Assembly (NCBI GenBank): GCA_018401565.1
Contig: JAGYKS010000028.1
Span: 275,289-339,288 of the forward strand
Direction of reading: 5' to 3'
DNA length: 64,000 nucleotides
From: Acidimicrobiales bacterium
GTDB taxonomy: Bacteria > Actinomycetota > Acidimicrobiia > Acidimicrobiales > Acidimicrobilacustridaceae
The notes under the pieces are model-generated. The model had not been told where the DNA came from, searched no databases, and was given only the letters and a program-made list of their open reading frames with translations. The translations under genes were made by a program, and so were the position numbers. How positions within the stretch are numbered: position 1 is the first letter of the stretch; each line of letters opens with the position of its first letter. This document shows, one piece after another, positions 18,591 to 28,139 of the stretch.

Positions 18591-18644
18591 TCTGTTTCTT
18601 GCGTGTGGTCTGTTTCTTGCGTGTGGTCTGTTTCTTGCGTGTGG
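18591..18644. repeat. three 18-bp tandem units in the hup 5' region
   Basis: Three identical copies of TCTGTTTCTTGCGTGTGG plus a partial fourth (TCTG), starting 16 bp before the hup ATG. Read on the mRNA strand they fall in the 5' leader or core promoter of hup. They could be a copy-number-variable regulatory repeat, or a protein-binding array. Confidence 0.85.
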
Positions 18645-18785
18645 TCTGAATTCATGGGTGTGGCGCTTGCTGTGCGGGGCATGACCTGTGACCGAACGTC
18701 CGACGTGTCGGGCGATCTGGGGACCAGCATGACCAATTCCGGTGCAAAAAGGGTGGATACCGGCGAATTTGGCGCGCTGTGGGTT

Positions 18786-19204
18786 TCATTGGTGATTGCG
18801 CAGGTGGTCGGCGGCAGCAGCCAGGTAGTCGAGCATGGCCGCCTCATCGGGTGGTTCGAGCCCCCCAGAACGCACGGCAGTAGCCATGTGGCCGTACCAG
18901 GCGTCACGGGCGACCTGGTCGATCGGGAAGCCCACGTGGCGCATCCGCAGCCGGGGATGGCCCCGTTGCTCGCTGTAGGTGGAGGGACCACCCCAGTACT
19001 GGGCCAAAAACAGCGCCAGGTGCCTGCGGGCGGCGTCGAGGTTTGCGGGGTACATGGGCATGAGCACCGGATCGTCAACCACCCCGGCATAAAACGGTCG
19101 GCCACAGCCTCGAACCAGCCCATGCCCCCGGCTCGTGCGTACAGGGTGTCGTTGTGACCGGGCGGCACCTGCGAACCCGCCGACCCGTCAGTCAACCGAG
19201 GCAT
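18786..19204 (-). CDS. glbO: Truncated haemoglobin, group II (GlbO type)
   Basis: The sequence is DTLYARAGGMGWFEAVADRFYAGV, DDPVLMPMYP, LFLAQYWGGPSTYSEQRGHPRLRMRH, AWYGHMATAV, the full 2-on-2 globin pattern of group II. The proximal His lies in RMRH and the distal Tyr/Trp group in YWGG and W. It handles O2, NO or peroxide. The start ATG 19204 overlaps the end of trpA. One T is missing from a TTTT run near 19086: adding it restores DRFYAGVVDDPV, so the break is an error. About 139 aa, normal for GlbO. Confidence 0.88.
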
Positions 19205-20048
19205 CGAGGGCTGAGCGGATGGAGCCAATAAAGGCCGCTGCCCCCGCTGGTCCTTCGCCGGCCAACAACCGTCGCACCAGTGCCGACCCCACCACCACAC
19301 CGTCGGCCACCGAGCACACCTCGACAGCCTGGGCGGCGTCAGAAATGCCGACACCCACCAGCACCGGGGTGTCGGTGACCGCCACCAACCGTCTGGCGAT
19401 GTCGAGTGCGCTGGATGCCAGGGCGTCGCGCTCACCTGTCACGCCCAGCAATCCCACGGCGTACACGAACCCTCGGGACCGGGCGCACACCATGGGAAGA
19501 CGTTCGTCGGGGGCGGTGGGCGCTGCCAACAGCACCGTTTCGACCCCGGCGGCATCGGCAGCCGTGGCCCACGGCCCCACCTCTTCAAACGGGAGGTCGG
19601 GCAGGATGGCCGCCGACACGCCGCTGTCGGCCAGCGAGGCGGCAAAACGCTCGTGGCCCATGTGATAGGCGACGTTGTAATAGGTCATGACCGCCAGCGG
19701 CACACCCACGTCGGCGCGACGCAGGTCGTCGAGAATGGTGGCCGGCGACGCCCCGGCGGCCAGCGCCACCTCGGACGCCTCCTGGATCACGGGTCCATCC
19801 ATCACCGGATCGGAAAACGGGATACCGATTTCGACGGCGTCGGCACCGGCGTCGACCACGGCGCGCACGTTGTCGAGCCAGTCGCCTCCGTCCACGGCCA
19901 ACCCGCCGGTCACATACGGCACCAGCAACTTGCGGCCATGGTCACGTCCGGCACGCAACGCCTGCTCCAGCGCACCATGGGCAGCGGGACGGACGGGGAT
20001 GTCAGCGGAATCCCACGCCACCGACAACGGCGCTGTCGCCCGACTCAA
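19188..20048 (-). CDS. trpA: Tryptophan synthase alpha chain
   Basis: It cleaves indole-3-glycerol phosphate to indole, which passes through a tunnel to TrpB. The family blocks are present: [37 protein letters not shown] (catalytic Glu and Asp), [40 protein letters not shown] and [11 protein letters not shown]. The TTG at 20048 overlaps the trpB stop; overlap with trpB and glbO makes a coupled trpB-trpA-glbO run. The frame is intact. Confidence 0.96.
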   Translation of the reverse strand: MSRATAPLSVAWDSADIPVRPAAHGALEQALRAGRDHGRKLLVPYVTGGLAVDGGDWLDNVRAVVDAGADAVEIGIPFSDPVMDGPVIQEASEVALAAGASPATILDDLRRADVGVPLAVMTYYNVAYHMGHERFAASLADSGVSAAILPDLPFEEVGPWATAADAAGVETVLLAAPTAPDERLPMVCARSRGFVYAVGLLGVTGERDALASSALDIARRLVAVTDTPVLVGVGISDAAQAVEVCSVADGVVVGSALVRRLLAGEGPAGAAAFIGSIRSALDASVD

Positions 20049-21199
20049 CCCAGGATCTCCATCATTTCGGCCACGTCCTTGTCGCCACGGCCTGACATGT
20101 TGATCAGTACCGTCTTGCCGGCCAGCTCGGCACGGTCACGGCTCACCCATGCCAAGGCGTGGGCAGGCTCGAGCGCCGGGATGATGCCCTCGGTGCGACT
20201 GAGCAGGGAAAAGGCCTCGACCACTTCGGCGTCGGTGACCGACTCGTAGCGGGCCCGGCCGATGGTGGCCAGATGCGAGTGTTCCGGGCCTACACCGGGG
20301 TAGTCGAGACCGGCCGAGATGGAGGTGGCCTCGGAGACCTGGCCCCACTCGTCCTGCAAAAGAAACGACTTTGAGCCGTGGACCACACCGGGCACGCCGC
20401 GCCCAACGGCGGCGCCGCCGGCCGGCTCGACGCCAACCAGGTCAGCGTCGGTGTCCACGAAACCGGAAAAGATGCCGATGGCGTTGGATCCGCCACCCAC
20501 ACACGCCGTCACGATGTCGGGCGGACCGCCCAGGCGCTCGTCACACTGGGCCCGGGCCTCAGTCCCGATGACCGAATGGAACTCACGCACCATCCACGGG
20601 TACGGGTGCGGCCCCATGACCGACCCCAGGCAGTAGTGGGTGGTCTCCACGGTGGCGACCCAATCACGCATGGCTTCGTTGATGGCGTCTTTGAGGGTTC
20701 GACTGCCCGACATCGCCGGACGCACCTCGGCGCCCAGCAGCTGCATCCGAAACACGTTGAGGGCCTGCCGGGCGATGTCCACCTCGCCCATGTACACCAC
20801 GCACTCCATCCCCATCAGCGCCGCCGCCGTGGCCGACGCCACCCCGTGCTGACCGGCCCCGGTCTCGGCCACCAGTCGCTTTTTCCCCATGCGCCGGGCC
20901 AGCAAGGCCTGGCCCAGCACGTTGTTGATCTTGTGGCTGCCGGTGTGGTTGAGGTCCTCGCGCTTGAGCAGGACCCGCACCCCCAGCTCCTCGCTCAACC
21001 GGTCACAGTCGCTGAGCGGTGACGGCCGACCGGCGTAGTCGTGCAGCAGACGGTCCAACTCCGAGTGGAACTCCGGGTCTCCCCAAGCGGCGCGAAAAGC
21101 CTTCTCCAGGTCCTGACATGCGGGGACGAGCGTCTCGGGGACAAATCGTCCTCCGAAATCACCGAATCGTCCCGAGGGTCCCGGGTCTGCAAGTGCCAT
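20045..21199 (-). CDS. trpB: Tryptophan synthase beta chain
   Basis: The PLP enzyme condenses indole with serine. The family motifs are [18 protein letters not shown], the PLP lysine in [23 protein letters not shown], the PLP phosphate loop [11 protein letters not shown] and [25 protein letters not shown]. 384 aa. The ATG at 21199 has TAGGGT 7 bp upstream. Confidence 0.97.
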   Translation of the reverse strand: MALADPGPSGRFGDFGGRFVPETLVPACQDLEKAFRAAWGDPEFHSELDRLLHDYAGRPSPLSDCDRLSEELGVRVLLKREDLNHTGSHKINNVLGQALLARRMGKKRLVAETGAGQHGVASATAAALMGMECVVYMGEVDIARQALNVFRMQLLGAEVRPAMSGSRTLKDAINEAMRDWVATVETTHYCLGSVMGPHPYPWMVREFHSVIGTEARAQCDERLGGPPDIVTACVGGGSNAIGIFSGFVDTDADLVGVEPAGGAAVGRGVPGVVHGSKSFLLQDEWGQVSEATSISAGLDYPGVGPEHSHLATIGRARYESVTDAEVVEAFSLLSRTEGIIPALEPAHALAWVSRDRAELAGKTVLINMSGRGDKDVAEMMEILG

Positions 21200-21206
21200 G
21201 CCCCCA

Positions 21207-21212
21207 ACCCTA
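21207..21212 (-). promoter_or_regulatory. -10 box (TAGGGT) of trpB-trpA-glbO, leaderless
   Basis: TAGGGT ends 7 bp before the ATG at 21199. A leaderless start rules out a classical trp leader-peptide attenuator here. Confidence 0.5.
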
Positions 21213-21298
21213 GATCAGCCCCCGGTCGTATCCTCAGCCCGGCGAGTGCGCCGCACGCTGGTGTCGCCGAGTGCTTGCGCCGACCGACCCACCACACG

Positions 21299-22036
21299 TC
21301 ATGGCGTGGCGTCGCCGTCCCAGTCGTACAGCTCTCCCTGGGACCCTCCGGTGCCAGCCGCCGACCCCTCGTAGGGTGCGGGGTCAAACACCACCGGCCC
21401 GAACGACTCGTGCGTGCCCTCGAGAAACGAGCTGTCGTCACCGGCCTTTGCGGTGTTGACGAAGCGTCGAACCAGACGCACATCCTTGTGGCCCGGGGAG
21501 GACTCGACTCCGGTCGACACATCCACACCCCACGGGTCGACCCGCTCGATGGCGCTGGACACGTTGTCGACACGCAGGCCGCCGGCCAAAATCAGCCGCG
21601 TCGTTCTGGAGAGACCCTCCACCAGCGACCAGTCGAACACCTCGCCGGACCCAGGGTTGCTGGCGTCGAGCAACACGGCGTCGACCTGATAGTCGCCAAT
21701 GCTGTCGAGCAACGGGTGGCCGACAGTGAAGGCCTTGATCACAAATGGCACCCTCTCGCGCACCCATTCCACCTCGGCGACCGACTCGAAGCCGTGCAAC
21801 TGGGCCGCTCGCAAACCGGCCGTATTCACCACTTCGACAACCCGCTGGGGAGTCTCATCGCGAAACACCCCTACGGTGAGCACCTCGGGCGTGAGCCGCC
21901 GGGCGATGTCACGGGCCAGGGTTGGCTGAATCCGACGGGTGGAGGGAGCGAACACGAAACCGACGGCATCAGCACCCATGGCCGAGGCCATCAGTGCATC
22001 CGACTCGTTCGTGATCCCACAGATTTTCACGAACAC
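21299..22036 (-). CDS. trpF: Phosphoribosylanthranilate isomerase
   Basis: The Amadori rearrangement enzyme of tryptophan synthesis. It opens with FVKICGITNESDA (catalytic Cys), then ADAVGFVFAPSTRRI, AQLHGFES, VDAVLLDAS (catalytic Asp), LILAGGLRVDNV and VDVSTGVESSPGHKD (phosphate site). About 30 extra C-terminal residues (FGPVVFDPAPYEGSAAGTGG...) are not part of the barrel. The GTG at 22036 follows a TAGCGT by 6 bp. The presence of a true TrpF beside a separate HisA is notable for an actinobacterium. Confidence 0.94.
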   Translation of the reverse strand: MFVKICGITNESDALMASAMGADAVGFVFAPSTRRIQPTLARDIARRLTPEVLTVGVFRDETPQRVVEVVNTAGLRAAQLHGFESVAEVEWVRERVPFVIKAFTVGHPLLDSIGDYQVDAVLLDASNPGSGEVFDWSLVEGLSRTTRLILAGGLRVDNVSSAIERVDPWGVDVSTGVESSPGHKDVRLVRRFVNTAKAGDDSSFLEGTHESFGPVVFDPAPYEGSAAGTGGSQGELYDWDGDATP

Positions 22037-22042
22037 GTTGGA

Positions 22043-22048
22043 ACGCTA
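22043..22048 (-). promoter_or_regulatory. -10 box (TAGCGT) of trpF, leaderless
   Basis: TAGCGT ends 6 bp before the GTG at 22036. The 181-bp spacer upstream of it shows no gene. Confidence 0.55.
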
Positions 22049-22217
22049 CCCGTTGCGACACCTGCACGACAGGCATGCCCAACCCATCGTGCTGGCGATC
22101 TGGCCGGTATCGCGGTCCCTGCCGGCGTCACAGATCCACGGTCACACCGGCGGCAGCGACCGGTTGCGGGCAGCGGGGTGGGGACCAGTGAAACCGGCTG
22201 GCGGCGAAGGCTCGATG

Positions 22218-23222
22218 TCAGGGACGGGTAGCGGGGCTGGCCTGAGCGGTGTGGGACGGGTCGGTGACCGAAATGGGAGTCAGAACCTCGTCGATGGCAG
22301 CCAACAGGTCGGCGTCGAGCTCGATACCCGAGGCCGACACCGACTCGTCGAGTTGCTCGGGCCGCGACGCCCCGACGATGGCCGACGACACGTTGGGCTG
22401 GCGAAGCACCCACGCAACCGCCATCTGGACCATGGAGATGCCGGCGTCGGCGGCCAGCGGCGCCAGGGCTGCCACCGCCTCGAGCACCTCAGGCCGCAAC
22501 CACCGACCCACAAAATCGGCACCCCCGTTGGTGTCCTCGGCACGCGACGCGGTGGGTACCGGCTCGCCCGGGCGGTACTTGCCGGTCAGCACGCCCTGGG
22601 CCATGGGCGACCACACGATCTGCCCGATACCCAGCTCCTCGCTTGCCGGGATCACTTCGGCTTCGATCACCCTCCACAACATGGAGTACTGGGGCTGGTT
22701 GGAAATGAACGGCACGTGCAGCTCACGAGCCAGTGCGGCACCGGCACGCAACTGGTCGGCGGTCCACTCCGACACCCCGACGTACAGGACCTTGCCCGAA
22801 CGCACCAGATCGGCAAAGGCCAGCATCGTCTCTTCGAGGGGCGTCTGGTGGTCGTAGCGGTGGGCCTGGTACAGATCCACGTAGTCGGTACCCAACCGGC
22901 GCAAGGATCCGTCAATGGACTCACAGATGTGCTTGCGCGACAGTCCCCGACCGTTGGGCGATGCCGAGGTGGGCCAATACACCTTGGTGAAGATCTCCAG
23001 CTGGTCACGCCGCTGGCCCGACAGGGCCCGGCCCATCACCTCTTCGGCCCGGGTGCCGGCGTAGACGTCGGCGGTGTCGAAGGTGGTGATCCCAAGCTCC
23101 AGCGCCCGGGCGACACAGGCGTGGGCGGCATCGTCATCGACCTGCGACCCGTGGGTTATCCAGTTGCCGTAGGACACCTCTGACACCTTGAGGCCGCTGT
23201 TTCCCAGAAATCGGTGCTGCAT
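22218..23222 (-). CDS. Aldo/keto reductase (AKR, voltage-gated K+ channel beta-like)
   Basis: A 334-aa NADPH-dependent (alpha/beta)8 oxidoreductase. The catalytic tetrad is seen as Asp-x3-Tyr in ITTFDTADVYAG, Lys in IFTKVYWP and His in YLVDLYQAH-type YVDLYQAHRYD. The cofactor pocket shows FISNQPQYSML, VWSPMAQGVLTGKY and SSAIVGASRPEQL. The substrate is unknown. It lies within the trp run between trpC and trpF but has its own TAGCGT box overlapping the trpC stop codon, so it need not act in tryptophan synthesis. Confidence 0.93.
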   Translation of the reverse strand: MQHRFLGNSGLKVSEVSYGNWITHGSQVDDDAAHACVARALELGITTFDTADVYAGTRAEEVMGRALSGQRRDQLEIFTKVYWPTSASPNGRGLSRKHICESIDGSLRRLGTDYVDLYQAHRYDHQTPLEETMLAFADLVRSGKVLYVGVSEWTADQLRAGAALARELHVPFISNQPQYSMLWRVIEAEVIPASEELGIGQIVWSPMAQGVLTGKYRPGEPVPTASRAEDTNGGADFVGRWLRPEVLEAVAALAPLAADAGISMVQMAVAWVLRQPNVSSAIVGASRPEQLDESVSASGIELDADLLAAIDEVLTPISVTDPSHTAQASPATRP

Positions 23223-23230
23223 GTCACGAG

Positions 23231-23236
23231 ACGCTA
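23231..23236 (-). promoter_or_regulatory. -10 box (TAGCGT) of the aldo/keto reductase
   Basis: TAGCGT ends 8 bp before the ATG at 23222; its first three bases are the TAG stop codon of trpC. Confidence 0.5.
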
Positions 23237-24037
23237 GCGGGCGGTGGCCGACACCACCCGCAGGGCGGCAACCCCGGCAGCAGGATCGGCGCTTTTGACC
23301 AGCGACTCCCCCACCAGCACGGCGTGGTACCCGGCATCGGCGAGCATTCGGGCATCGTGTGGCCCGCCAACACCCGACTCGGCCACCCGCACCACCCCGG
23401 CAGGCATCAACGGCGCCATGCGCACGGCGCGATCGGTGTCCACGGTGAACGTCACCAGATCGCGCTGGTTGACCCCGATGAGGTCGGCCCCCACCGCCAT
23501 CGCCCGGTCCAGTTCGGGCTCGTCATGCACCTCGATCAGGACGTCGAGGCCGAGATGCGCCGCCAGGTCACGCAGGCGGCCCATCTCGGCGTCGTCGAGG
23601 GCGGCGGCGATGAGCAACACGGCGTCGGCGCCCATGATGCGGGCATCGCACACGTCACGCTCATCGACGGTGAAGTCCTTGCGAAGCACCGGCAGGGCTG
23701 TTGCCGAGCGGGCGGCGGCCAGATCGCTGGGCGAGCCCCCGAAGAAGTCGACATCGGTGAGTACCGACAGCGCTGCAGCGCCGCCGGCGGCATAGCTGCC
23801 CGCCAGCACCGCCGGGTCGAGTCCGGGCGCCAGGTCTCCCTTGGATGGCGACCGCCGCTTCACTTCGGCGATCACCGCCATGTGGCCATCGGCGGCGGCG
23901 TCGACAAGGGCCCGACGAAACCCCCGCGGCGTGTCGGACGCTTCGGCCTGTGCCACAAGCTCATCGAGGATGCGTTGATCGGCAGCGGCGGCTTCCCGAT
24001 GGGCTGCAAGGATCTTGTCGAGATAGGTGGCTGCCAC
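23234..24037 (-). CDS. trpC: Indole-3-glycerol phosphate synthase
   Basis: It closes the indole ring from CdRP. The family motifs appear in order: VIAEVKRRSPSKGDLAPG, GAAALSVLTDVDFFGGS, VLRKDFTVDERDV, ADAVLLIAAALDD, DVLIEVHDEPELDRA, DLIGVNQRDLVTFTVD, VAESGVG and AVLVGESLVKSADPA. 267 aa, frame intact. It starts 23 bp downstream of the ABM-domain gene. Confidence 0.97.
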   Translation of the reverse strand: MAATYLDKILAAHREAAAADQRILDELVAQAEASDTPRGFRRALVDAAADGHMAVIAEVKRRSPSKGDLAPGLDPAVLAGSYAAGGAAALSVLTDVDFFGGSPSDLAAARSATALPVLRKDFTVDERDVCDARIMGADAVLLIAAALDDAEMGRLRDLAAHLGLDVLIEVHDEPELDRAMAVGADLIGVNQRDLVTFTVDTDRAVRMAPLMPAGVVRVAESGVGGPHDARMLADAGYHAVLVGESLVKSADPAAGVAALRVVSATAR

Positions 24038-24060
24038 GGCTGACGCCCGGCGAGCCGGAA

Positions 24061-24366
24061 CTACAGGCCCTTGGCGGCGTGCATGGTGGCCATCACCATC
24101 ATGGGGGGCTCAGCCAGCAGGTCACCAAGCGCACCGAACAGCTCGGCCACCGCCGGGCTCTTGCCGTGAACGTCCAGGGCAGCGTCATCGGTGTAGAGCT
24201 CGAACACCCACAGCACGTCGGGGTCGAACTTCTCGGTGTGGAAGCTGTACACCTCGGTGCCGTCCTCGCCCTCGGCCGATGGCATGACCGCCATCAGTGC
24301 CGCCAGGGCCTCGTCACGCTTGCCGGGATGGGTCTTCATCTTGACGATCAGTGAAGTCTTGGCCAT
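24061..24366 (-). CDS. ABM-domain monooxygenase-like protein
   Basis: A 101-residue ferredoxin-like dimeric alpha/beta barrel (antibiotic biosynthesis monooxygenase family): LIVKMKTHPGKRDEALAALMAVMPSAE, EVYSFHTEKFDPDVLWVFELYTDDAALDVH, LGDLLAEPPMMVMATMHAAKGL. Such proteins range from quinone monooxygenases (YgiN type) to non-catalytic sensors; nothing here decides which. It is the first gene of the transcript that continues into trpC, with TAACAT 6 bp before its ATG. Confidence 0.85.
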   Translation of the reverse strand: MAKTSLIVKMKTHPGKRDEALAALMAVMPSAEGEDGTEVYSFHTEKFDPDVLWVFELYTDDAALDVHGKSPAVAELFGALGDLLAEPPMMVMATMHAAKGL

Positions 24367-24372
24367 GCCGGC

Positions 24373-24378
24373 ATGTTA
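24373..24378 (-). promoter_or_regulatory. -10 box (TAACAT) of the ABM gene and trpC, leaderless
   Basis: TAACAT ends 6 bp before the ATG at 24366. Confidence 0.5.
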
Positions 24379-24432
24379 GGCGAGTGAACCGGGCACCGGC
24401 GCACCTGCCCATCACCACACCCGCTCCACAGG

Positions 24433-24496
24433 CCATCGGGTCATCGGGTCATCGGGCCATCGAGCCATCGGGCCCACAGGCCCACAGGCCCACAGC
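24433..24496. repeat. eight 8-bp tandem units
   Basis: Five octamers of the form YCATCGRG are followed by three of CCCACAGG/C, uninterrupted over 64 bp in the spacer between the DnaJ-domain gene and the ABM gene. Both halves keep the same 8-bp period. Confidence 0.85.
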
Positions 24497-24537
24497 AAGT
24501 CAGTACTGGGCCTGCCCGGTGCGGTTTGCGGTGCAGG

Positions 24538-25131
24538 TCAGTCCAGACCGCTGCGGCTGCTGCGCATCACGGCGTAGACCGGGGCGGCAACAAACCCCAG
24601 CGCACCAACCACCATGGCCGCAACCCCAAGCCCCACCAACGGCCCAAAACCCAGCAGCATCCCCAGGCCGAACACAACCAGCCCGACCACTGCCACCACC
24701 ACCGGGCCCATCTGCAGGCTGCGCGGCACCGGGGCGCCGTCGCCGTAGGGCACGTCGTGTTCGGCGGCAGGATCGTCAGGGTCGATGGAGTCGTCGAAGG
24801 GCACGAAGTCAGGTGTGACCGTGCCTGGCGTCCACAGCCTGCGGCGCGCTGCGGCCAGGTCGCGGTCGTAGGCGACCCGCCTGCTGGCATCGCCGATCAC
24901 CGACCACGCCTGATTGATCTCCTGCATCCGACGCTCGGCCACCCCGCGAGCCACCGGGTCGTCACCGGCAAGATCGGGGTGGTTGCGACGAGCCAGGTCC
25001 ACATAGGCCCGACGAATGTCGGGTGCGTCGGCGCCGGGGTCCACGCCGAGGGTGTCGTAGTGATCGGGTCCTTCCAGATCGCCACCAGACCCTGCAGAAG
25101 CTCCTGCGCCGTTCCCCGGGGGCATGGTCAC
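24538..25131 (-). CDS. J-domain membrane protein
   Basis: The J domain (residues about 22-90: DHYDTLGVDPGADAPDIRRAYVDLARRNHPDLAGDD) keeps the HPD motif needed to stimulate a DnaK ATPase. A linker is followed by two C-terminal membrane helices (VVVAVVGLVVFGLGMLLG, LVGLGVAAMVVGALGFVAAPVY). It lacks the zinc and substrate domains of true DnaJ, so it probably recruits Hsp70 to the membrane. The start overlaps the ygfZ stop (GTGA-type), so it is coupled to ygfZ. Confidence 0.87.
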   Translation of the reverse strand: MTMPPGNGAGASAGSGGDLEGPDHYDTLGVDPGADAPDIRRAYVDLARRNHPDLAGDDPVARGVAERRMQEINQAWSVIGDASRRVAYDRDLAAARRRLWTPGTVTPDFVPFDDSIDPDDPAAEHDVPYGDGAPVPRSLQMGPVVVAVVGLVVFGLGMLLGFGPLVGLGVAAMVVGALGFVAAPVYAVMRSSRSGLD

Positions 25132-26158
25132 GATCCCAGCGAGACCGGGACGTCGACCGGGTCCCCAGCCCCGGCCAGGTCGTCGACCACCGGCAACTGG
25201 CGGACCTGGGCAGCCACCATCCTGCCTGCACTTCGCACAGCGACGGCGGCCGATGGCTCGACAGCCCGAGCCACCAGCGCCAGACCCATCGGTCCGACCG
25301 CAGCGGAATCGGCGACGCTGGTGAGCACGCCCACCACCTTGTCTGCTGCCATCACCTCGTCACCCACCGCACACATCGACTCGGTGACCACCGCCCGCAG
25401 ACGACGGGGCACGTTGCCGCCACGACTGTCGATTCGGGCCACGAGTTCCTGGCCGGTGTAACACCCCTTGGTGAACGACACCGAGGCGTCGATCATCCAC
25501 TGGCCGATCTCGGCGGCAATCACGTCATCCACGATCTCGGCACCGATGGCCGGCACGCCGCACTCCACCCGCACGGCGTCAAGGGCCTCAGGCCCCACGA
25601 TGGGGGTGTCGATGCGCACGTGGGCCGACGCCGGGGCCAACACATCCCAGCCGATCAGACCGGGCCACGGGGCAGGCAAGGTGAGCACGGTGGAGCCTGC
25701 GGTGTGATCGAGTTCCACCTGCACCGGGCCTCGCACTGCCATGGCCACCCAGTCGTCGGGGTCGTCCACAGTGATCTCGGCTTTGGTGCGCAGCTTGAAC
25801 CGCTCGAGGCGGGCCACCACTGCAGCGCCGAACCCCGGTCCACGTCCACGATGAACGTTTCGTTCTCCAGGCGACTCACCCTCAGCCACAGGCCCATCTT
25901 TCCGCCGGGACCCAACAGCAACGACCAGGTGGCCTCCTCGTTGGCCACAGCCGTGATGTCAGCGCTCAACTGCCCTTGCAGGAACGACTCGGCATCCGGA
26001 CCCGTCACCCGGACCACGTCGCGCCGCAACAGGGCGGCCCCACCGGCACGCAACTGGCGCTGCTGTCGGTGCAGTTCGTCACGCGACACCGGCCCGGACG
26101 GGGTGGCGTCGTGGGTGGCTGGGGCGCTGATGGTCGGGTCGCTGTCGGGGGTTTCCAC
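25128..26158 (-). CDS. ygfZ: Folate-binding protein YgfZ (GcvT-like)
   Basis: The YgfZ signature KGCYTGQELVARIDSRGGNVPRRLR is present, including the redox-active Cys. The N-terminal GcvT-like fold starts RRDVVRVTGPDAESFLQGQLSADI. YgfZ uses tetrahydrofolate in maintenance of certain Fe-S enzymes. One G missing from a GGGG run near 25838 splits the gene; restoring it gives VDVDRGFGAAVVARLERF. The GTG at 26158 is preferred over the one at 26167 because TAGCGT (26166-26171) lies 7 bp before it and overlaps the earlier GTG. Confidence 0.92.
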
Positions 26159-26165
26159 GTCTGTC

Positions 26166-26171
26166 ACGCTA
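26166..26171 (-). promoter_or_regulatory. -10 box (TAGCGT) of ygfZ-dnaJ-like unit, leaderless
   Basis: TAGCGT ends 7 bp before the GTG at 26158. Confidence 0.5.
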
Positions 26172-26182
26172 CCGACCCGCCA

Positions 26183-27706
26183 TCATGTGCGTCGCTGGGC
26201 ACTCATCTGGCGACCGCCGGCCACGGCCATGAGCAGGGCCCGGGCCTTGTTGTGGCATTCCAGATCCTCCAGCTCGGCCTGGCTGTCGGCCACCACCCCG
26301 GCTCCGGCCTGCACCGACGCCGTGCCGTCGGGCGCCACCACCAGGGTGCGGATGGCGATGGCGACGTCCATGTTCCCCGAGAAATCCAGATAGCCGACCA
26401 CGCCGGCGTACGGTCCCCGCTTGACGGGTTCGAGGTCGTCGATGATCTGCATGGCCCGCACCTTGGGTGCACCCGACACCGTGCCGGCCGGCATGGTGGC
26501 CCGCAACACGTCGATGGCGGTCTTTCCCGACACCAGCTCACCTGACACCTGCGACGTGAGGTGCATCACATGGCTGTACAGCTCAAGCGCCATCATCTCG
26601 TCCACGGTCTCGGTGCCAAAGCGCACCACCCGGCCCACGTCGTTACGGGCCAGATCCACCAGCATCACGTGTTCGGCACGCTCCTTGGGATCTTCGAGCA
26701 GCTCGGCGCCCATACGGGCCTCCTCGGCGGCGTCGCGGCCCCGACGGCGGGTGCCGGCGATGGGTCGGGACGTGACCCGCCCGTTGCGCAGCGTCACCAG
26801 TGGTTCGGGCGACGACCCGGCCAGGGTCACCTCGGCGGTGCGCACGAAGTACATGTAGGGGCTGGGATTCACCTGACGCAGCACGCGGTACACGTCATAG
26901 GGTTCGGCGTCGAGGTCGAAAGTGAACCGCTGTGACAACACCACCTGGAAGATGTCCCCGGCCAGGATGTGCTCCTTGGCGGCGTCCACCGCCGCCTGGT
27001 ACAGACCCGGGCCCATTGACGATGTGACCTCCGGCAGCGGTGCGGCCGGATCAGGCGGTATCAGCATCGGTTCACCCAGCGGGGCTGCGCCATCGGCAGC
27101 CAGGCCGTCGAGCCGCCCAACGGCGTCGTCGTACAGCTCATCGAGCTCGACGTCCGACAGCTCGCCGGGCGGAATGCGCACGTTGACGATCAGCACCACC
27201 CGCTGGGCGAAGTGGTCGAAGGCGGCCAGCTCACCGATGGCGGCCATCACGGCGTCGGGCATCCCGGCGGCGTCGGGAGGAGGCTCGCCGAGCGCCTCCA
27301 CCTCGCGCACCACGTCGTACCCCATGAATCCAACCAGACCCGAATGCAACGGGGGCAACTCGTCGATCACCGGGGTGCTCTCGCGTTTGAGCACCGCTTC
27401 CACGGCGGCCAACGCCCCTCGATCCAGCGGCACGCCGTCAGGCAGATCACCGTCAGCGGTGACCCGGTCTCCGCGAACGGTCAGGGTGAGCCAGGGCCGA
27501 CGACCCACAAATGACCACCGGCCCCACCGCTGGCCGTGCTCGACTGACTCGAACAAAAAGCCCGGCTCGCCGTTGCGGCACAGGCGCATGAACGCCGCCA
27601 CCGGGGTGGACAAGTCGGCCACCAGCTCGCGCCACACCGGCACCACGGTGTGGTCGGCGGCCAGTGCCCGAAACCCGGCACGGTCCATGTGACTGGGATG
27701 CCCCAT
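26183..27706 (-). CDS. trpE: Anthranilate synthase component I
   Basis: It converts chorismate to anthranilate with the TrpG amidotransferase, which is not in this window. Conserved chorismate-binding blocks: GDIFQVVLSQRF, PYMYFVRTAEVTLAGSSPEPLV, RPIAGTRRRGRD, ELLEDPKERAEHVMLVDLARNDVGRV, SHVMHLTSQVSGEL, PAGTVSGAPKVRAMQIIDDLE and RGPYAGVVGYLDFSGNMD. The ATG at 27706 overlaps the hisI stop (ATGA), so trpE is translated from the hisI transcript. 507 aa, frame intact. Confidence 0.96.
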   Translation of the reverse strand: MGHPSHMDRAGFRALAADHTVVPVWRELVADLSTPVAAFMRLCRNGEPGFLFESVEHGQRWGRWSFVGRRPWLTLTVRGDRVTADGDLPDGVPLDRGALAAVEAVLKRESTPVIDELPPLHSGLVGFMGYDVVREVEALGEPPPDAAGMPDAVMAAIGELAAFDHFAQRVVLIVNVRIPPGELSDVELDELYDDAVGRLDGLAADGAAPLGEPMLIPPDPAAPLPEVTSSMGPGLYQAAVDAAKEHILAGDIFQVVLSQRFTFDLDAEPYDVYRVLRQVNPSPYMYFVRTAEVTLAGSSPEPLVTLRNGRVTSRPIAGTRRRGRDAAEEARMGAELLEDPKERAEHVMLVDLARNDVGRVVRFGTETVDEMMALELYSHVMHLTSQVSGELVSGKTAIDVLRATMPAGTVSGAPKVRAMQIIDDLEPVKRGPYAGVVGYLDFSGNMDVAIAIRTLVVAPDGTASVQAGAGVVADSQAELEDLECHNKARALLMAVAGGRQMSAQRRT

Positions 27707-28083
27707 CACGAATCGCCGGTGGCGCCCGGTTCGGTGAAGGACCGGAAAAAGCACGAACGGGCCCCGGTGTGGCAGGCGCCAGCACCGTGCTGGTCCACCC
27801 GGAACAACAGCGTGTCGCCGTCACAGTCGTAGTGAGCCGAGCGCACCACCTGGATGTCGCCCGAGGTGTCACCCTTGCGCCACACCTCGCGGCGCGACCT
27901 GCTCCAAAACACCGTGCGCCCCTCGTCGAAGGTGAGCCGGAGGGTCTCGGCGTTCATCCACGCCATCATCAACACCTCACCGGTGGCATCGTCCTGCACG
28001 ATGGCCGGCACCAGACCGTCGTCGTTGTAGGTCACCGCCAACAGCGAATCGGCGGTGACGGGTAGGGGCTCAGGAGCAGTCAC
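27706..28083 (-). CDS. hisI: Phosphoribosyl-AMP cyclohydrolase
   Basis: It opens the adenine ring of PR-AMP in histidine synthesis. 125 aa with [57 protein letters not shown] and [11 protein letters not shown], including the Cys and Asp metal ligands. A TAGCAT box lies 8 bp before the GTG. Directly coupled to trpE, a his-trp operon join. Confidence 0.96.
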   Translation of the reverse strand: MTAPEPLPVTADSLLAVTYNDDGLVPAIVQDDATGEVLMMAWMNAETLRLTFDEGRTVFWSRSRREVWRKGDTSGDIQVVRSAHYDCDGDTLLFRVDQHGAGACHTGARSCFFRSFTEPGATGDS

Positions 28084-28091
28084 AGGCGCTC

Positions 28092-28097
28092 ATGCTA
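28092..28097 (-). promoter_or_regulatory. -10 box (TAGCAT) of hisI-trpE, leaderless
   Basis: TAGCAT ends 8 bp before the GTG at 28083. Confidence 0.5.
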
Positions 28098-28139
28098 CGG
28101 CCGGTACCGCAGCCAGACGAACCAGTTGGGCACGCTGGT

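Noticed and set aside
18588..19157. Plus-strand frame starting with SVSCVW repeats
   Set aside because: It only translates the 18-bp hup leader repeat and then runs opposite glbO; no support as a protein.
24433..24496. CRISPR-like array
   Set aside because: Units are contiguous octamers without spacers, and no cas gene is present.
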